Assembly (NCBI GenBank): GCA_025936615.1
Contig: JAICSZ010000013.1
Span: 1 to 14,036 of the forward strand
Direction: 5' to 3'
Length of the DNA stretch: 14,036 nucleotides
Source: Pedococcus sp.
Lineage (GTDB): Bacteria; Actinomycetota; Actinomycetes; Actinomycetales; Dermatophilaceae
Position 1 is the stretch's first letter. Each line of letters starts with the position of its first letter. Below are positions 12,213-14,036 of the stretch, piece by piece. Both the position numbers and the translations under genes were made by a program. The notes beneath the pieces were generated by a model. It had not been told where the DNA came from. It did no database searches and saw only the letters and a program-made list of their open reading frames with translations.

Positions 12213-13643
12213 GTGCCGAGACGAGTGGTGAAGGTCCATCATGCCGACGGCGCCACGCTGCAAGAAGGCGTCGCGGTGGTCCAGCGCGAGCTCGAACTGA
12301 CACCGGAGTTCTCCGAGATCGTCGAGCGTGCGGCGCGGCAGGCGGCGGGCAGCCCCCGGCTTCCGGAGCTCGACCGCACCGACATCCCGTTCGTCACCAT
12401 CGACCCTCCGACGTCGCTGGACCTCGACCAGGCGCTGCACATCGAGCGCGACGGCAGCGGATTCGTGGTCCACTACGCCATCGCCGACGTGGCGGCGTTC
12501 GTCTCGCCGGGCGACCCCGTCGACGAGGAGGCGAACCGCCGTGGCGAGACCCTGTACGGCGCCGACTCCACGATCCCGCTGCACCCGCTCGTGCTGTCCG
12601 AGGGTGCGGCATCCCTCCTTCCGGAGACGATCCGCCCGGCGCTGCTGTGGACGATCAAGGTGGACGCCGAGGGCGAGGGCACCGACGTGCAGGTCGAGCG
12701 CGCCCTGGTGCGCAGCCGGGCGAAGCTCGACTACGAGAGCGTGCAGCAGCAGGTCGACGCCGACACCGCGGACGAGATGATCGGCCTGTTCGGCGAGGTC
12801 GGTGAGCTGCGCAAGAAGCGCGAGGCCGCCCGTGGCGGCGTCTCGCTGCCGCTGCCCGAGCAGGAGATCGAGGTCGAGGGCGACACCTGGACGCTGAGCT
12901 TCCGCCGGATGCTGCCGGTGGAGGAGTGGAACGCGCAGATCTCCCTGCTGACCGGGATGGCCGCCGCCTCCCTGATGGTCTATGCCCGCGTCGGCCTGCT
13001 GCGCACCCTGCCCCCGCCGGAGAACAAGGACGTCCAGCGGCTGCACCGGACCGCGAAGGCGCTCGGGATCGAGTGGCCGGCCGAGCTGCTCTACCCCGAC
13101 TTCATCCGGTCCCTGGATCCGGGGCTGCCGAACCACGCGGCCATGGTCGTGGCCTGCACCCGACTGCTGCGCGGCTCCGGATACGTCGGCTTCAACGGCG
13201 AGACCCCTGAGCAGCCCGAGCACGCGGCGCTGGCCTCCGAGTACGCCCACGTCACCGCGCCGCTGCGCAGGCTGGCCGACCGGTACGCCGGTGAGGTCTG
13301 CGTGGCCCTGTGTGCCGGCGAGGAGGTTCCGACGTGGGTGCTCGAGAAGCTCGACGTGCTGCCCAAGACCATGCAGGCCGCCGACCACAAGGCGCACCAG
13401 TACGAGAACGCCGTACTCGCCCTGGTGGAGGCCGCCGTGCTCCATCCCCACGTCGGTGAGGAGTTCTCCGGCGTGGTGGTCCAGGTCGACGAGGACGACC
13501 CGAAGCACGGCGACCTCGTGGTGCAGCAACCGGCCATCGAGTGCCATGTCAGCTCGACCTCGGACCTGCCGCTCGGCACCGACGTGCGGGCCCGCCTGGT
13601 CGAGGCGGAGGTGCGCACCCGCACCGTGCGCTTCGAGCTCTGA
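12213..13643 (+). CDS. RNB-domain ribonuclease (RNase II/R family)
   Basis: A 476-residue 3'-5' exoribonuclease-like protein. The RNB catalytic domain starts near residue 58 with FVTIDPPTSLDLDQALH, supplying D64, D70 and D72; the position of the fourth metal-ligand aspartate of E. coli RNase II (D210) is Q73. Further RNB blocks are HYAIADVAAFVSPGDPVDEE (87-106), TLYGADSTIPLHPLVLSEG (113-131), EEWNAQISLLTGMAAASLM (237-255), TAPLRRLADRYAGEV (348-362) and a C-terminal S1-like strand region (about 415-476). The usual cold-shock domains of RNase R are missing. From memory, DLDQA is typical of this short actinobacterial subgroup, so the glutamine need not mean inactivity. The GTG at 12213 follows GGAGGG and GAGG sequences. 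The gene is divergent from yaaA and directly precedes rnpB. Confidence 0.92.
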   Translation: MPRRVVKVHHADGATLQEGVAVVQRELELTPEFSEIVERAARQAAGSPRLPELDRTDIPFVTIDPPTSLDLDQALHIERDGSGFVVHYAIADVAAFVSPGDPVDEEANRRGETLYGADSTIPLHPLVLSEGAASLLPETIRPALLWTIKVDAEGEGTDVQVERALVRSRAKLDYESVQQQVDADTADEMIGLFGEVGELRKKREAARGGVSLPLPEQEIEVEGDTWTLSFRRMLPVEEWNAQISLLTGMAAASLMVYARVGLLRTLPPPENKDVQRLHRTAKALGIEWPAELLYPDFIRSLDPGLPNHAAMVVACTRLLRGSGYVGFNGETPEQPEHAALASEYAHVTAPLRRLADRYAGEVCVALCAGEEVPTWVLEKLDVLPKTMQAADHKAHQYENAVLALVEAAVLHPHVGEEFSGVVVQVDEDDPKHGDLVVQQPAIECHVSSTSDLPLGTDVRARLVEAEVRTRTVRFEL

Positions 13644-13687
13644 GGCCGGCGAGCGGCCGAAGGCTGCGCGACCCGACCGCCGGCCTC
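13642..13687. terminator. Inverted repeat between the RNB gene and rnpB
   Basis: GAGGCCGGCG (13642-13651) and CGCCGGCCTC (13678-13687) pair perfectly over 10 bp with a 26-base loop. The repeat begins inside the RNB stop codon and ends one base before the rnpB -10 box. It may terminate the RNB transcript; there is no T-run. Confidence 0.4.
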
Positions 13688-13693
13688 TACACT
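13664..13693 (+). promoter_or_regulatory. Putative rnpB promoter
   Basis: TACACT (13688-13693) is a good TANNNT -10 box about six bases before the presumed RNA 5' end near 13700. CTGCGC (13664-13669), 18 bases upstream, is a weak -35 candidate. Confidence 0.5.
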
Positions 13694-13699
13694 GCACTC

Positions 13700-14036
13700 G
13701 GATGAGCCGGCCGGGCGGCCGCGGCGAGGCAGCTCGTCGAGGAAGGTCCGGGCTCCACAGGGCAAGGTGGTGGGCAACACCCACCCGGGGTGACCCGCGG
13801 GACAGTGCCACAGAAAAGAGACCGCCGTGCTCGCCGGCTCCGGCCGGCAGGACGGCAAGGGTGAAACGGTGGTGTAAGAGACCACCAGCGCTCCGGGTGA
13901 CCGGAGCGGCTGGGCAAACCCCACCTGGAGCAAGGTCAAGAAGGGGGCCCGGGGAGACCCGAGCGCCTGCGCGAGCGTTCGAGGGCGGCCCGCCCGAGCT
14001 CGCGGGTAGACCGCACGAGGCTGTCGGCAACGGCAG
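13700..14036 (+). ncRNA. rnpB: RNase P RNA, bacterial type A (3' end cut by the window)
   Basis: This is the catalytic RNA that removes tRNA 5' leaders. Conserved elements appear in order: P4 5' strand GAGGAAGGTCCGGGCTCCAC (from about 13739), ACAGAAAAGAGACCGCC (13810-13826), GGTGAAACGGTGGTGTAAGA with GACCACC (from about 13860), GGGCAAACCCCACCTGGAG with CAAGGTCAAGA, and the J15/16-P16 region GGGTAGACC-GCACGAGGC near 14004-14022. The GC-rich P1-P3 region starts near 13700, a few bases after TACACT. The 3' P4 strand and P1 closing strand lie beyond the edge. A long minus-strand frame across it (12168-14030) is an artefact of base composition. Confidence 0.95.

Noticed and set aside
12168..14030. 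620-codon minus-strand frame
   Set aside because: It is antisense to the RNB gene and rnpB, both firmly identified; the frame is open only because of high-GC codon bias.

Overview
The window comes from a chromosome of a high-GC Gram-positive bacterium. Gene content and order point to an actinobacterium, most likely Nocardioides or a relative (an inference from protein similarity, not tested). Supporting signs are strong GC bias at third codon positions, GTG starts, several genes that look leaderless, homodimer-type pyruvate dehydrogenase E1, a DUF3052 protein and an actinobacterial type A RNase P RNA. Two blocks match gene order known in Mycobacterium tuberculosis: aceE / DUF3052 / AhpE (Rv2241, Rv2239c, Rv2238c) and Nif3-like / zinc-ribbon protein / RNase H-phosphatase (Rv2230c, Rv2229c, Rv2228c).

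Layout. Positions 1-636 (minus) hold the start of aceE. A RibD-C/dihydrofolate-reductase-like gene (853-1446, plus) and a broken MOSC-domain gene (1432-1706, minus) sit between aceE and the DUF3052-peroxiredoxin pair (1832-2803, plus). Positions 2978-7703 are an integrated element. A 17-bp direct repeat brackets it, and the right copy is the 3' end of a tRNA-Val(TAC) gene on the minus strand (7688-7759). Inside are a decayed tyrosine integrase, a decayed phage small terminase with a short downstream ORF, a secreted Excalibur protein, a divergent pair of envelope proteins (3-TM with large ectodomain; zinc ribbon with TM and coiled coil), and about 0.8 kb without recognisable genes. Removing 4,709 bp restores a simple peroxiredoxin - tRNA-Val - Nif3 order.

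Positions 8191-11329 are a plus-strand operon: a Nif3-family protein, a coiled-coil C4 zinc-ribbon protein probably starting at a rare CTG, and an RNase HI-phosphatase fusion. Convergent to it is yaaA (11357-12163, minus), which is divergent from an RNB-domain ribonuclease (12213-13643, plus). The window ends inside rnpB, the RNase P RNA (from about 13700).

The backbone genes are housekeeping: pyruvate oxidation, peroxide defence (AhpE-like and YaaA), and RNA or RNA-DNA hybrid processing (RNase HI, RNB nuclease, RNase P). The accessory material is the tRNA-Val element. Its recombination and packaging genes are dead, while its envelope cargo genes remain open. I see no clearly new complete system. 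The best leads are the small int-TerS element with intact calcium/envelope cargo, the set of leaderless promoters, and the 11-bp tandem repeat before a CTG-started gene.
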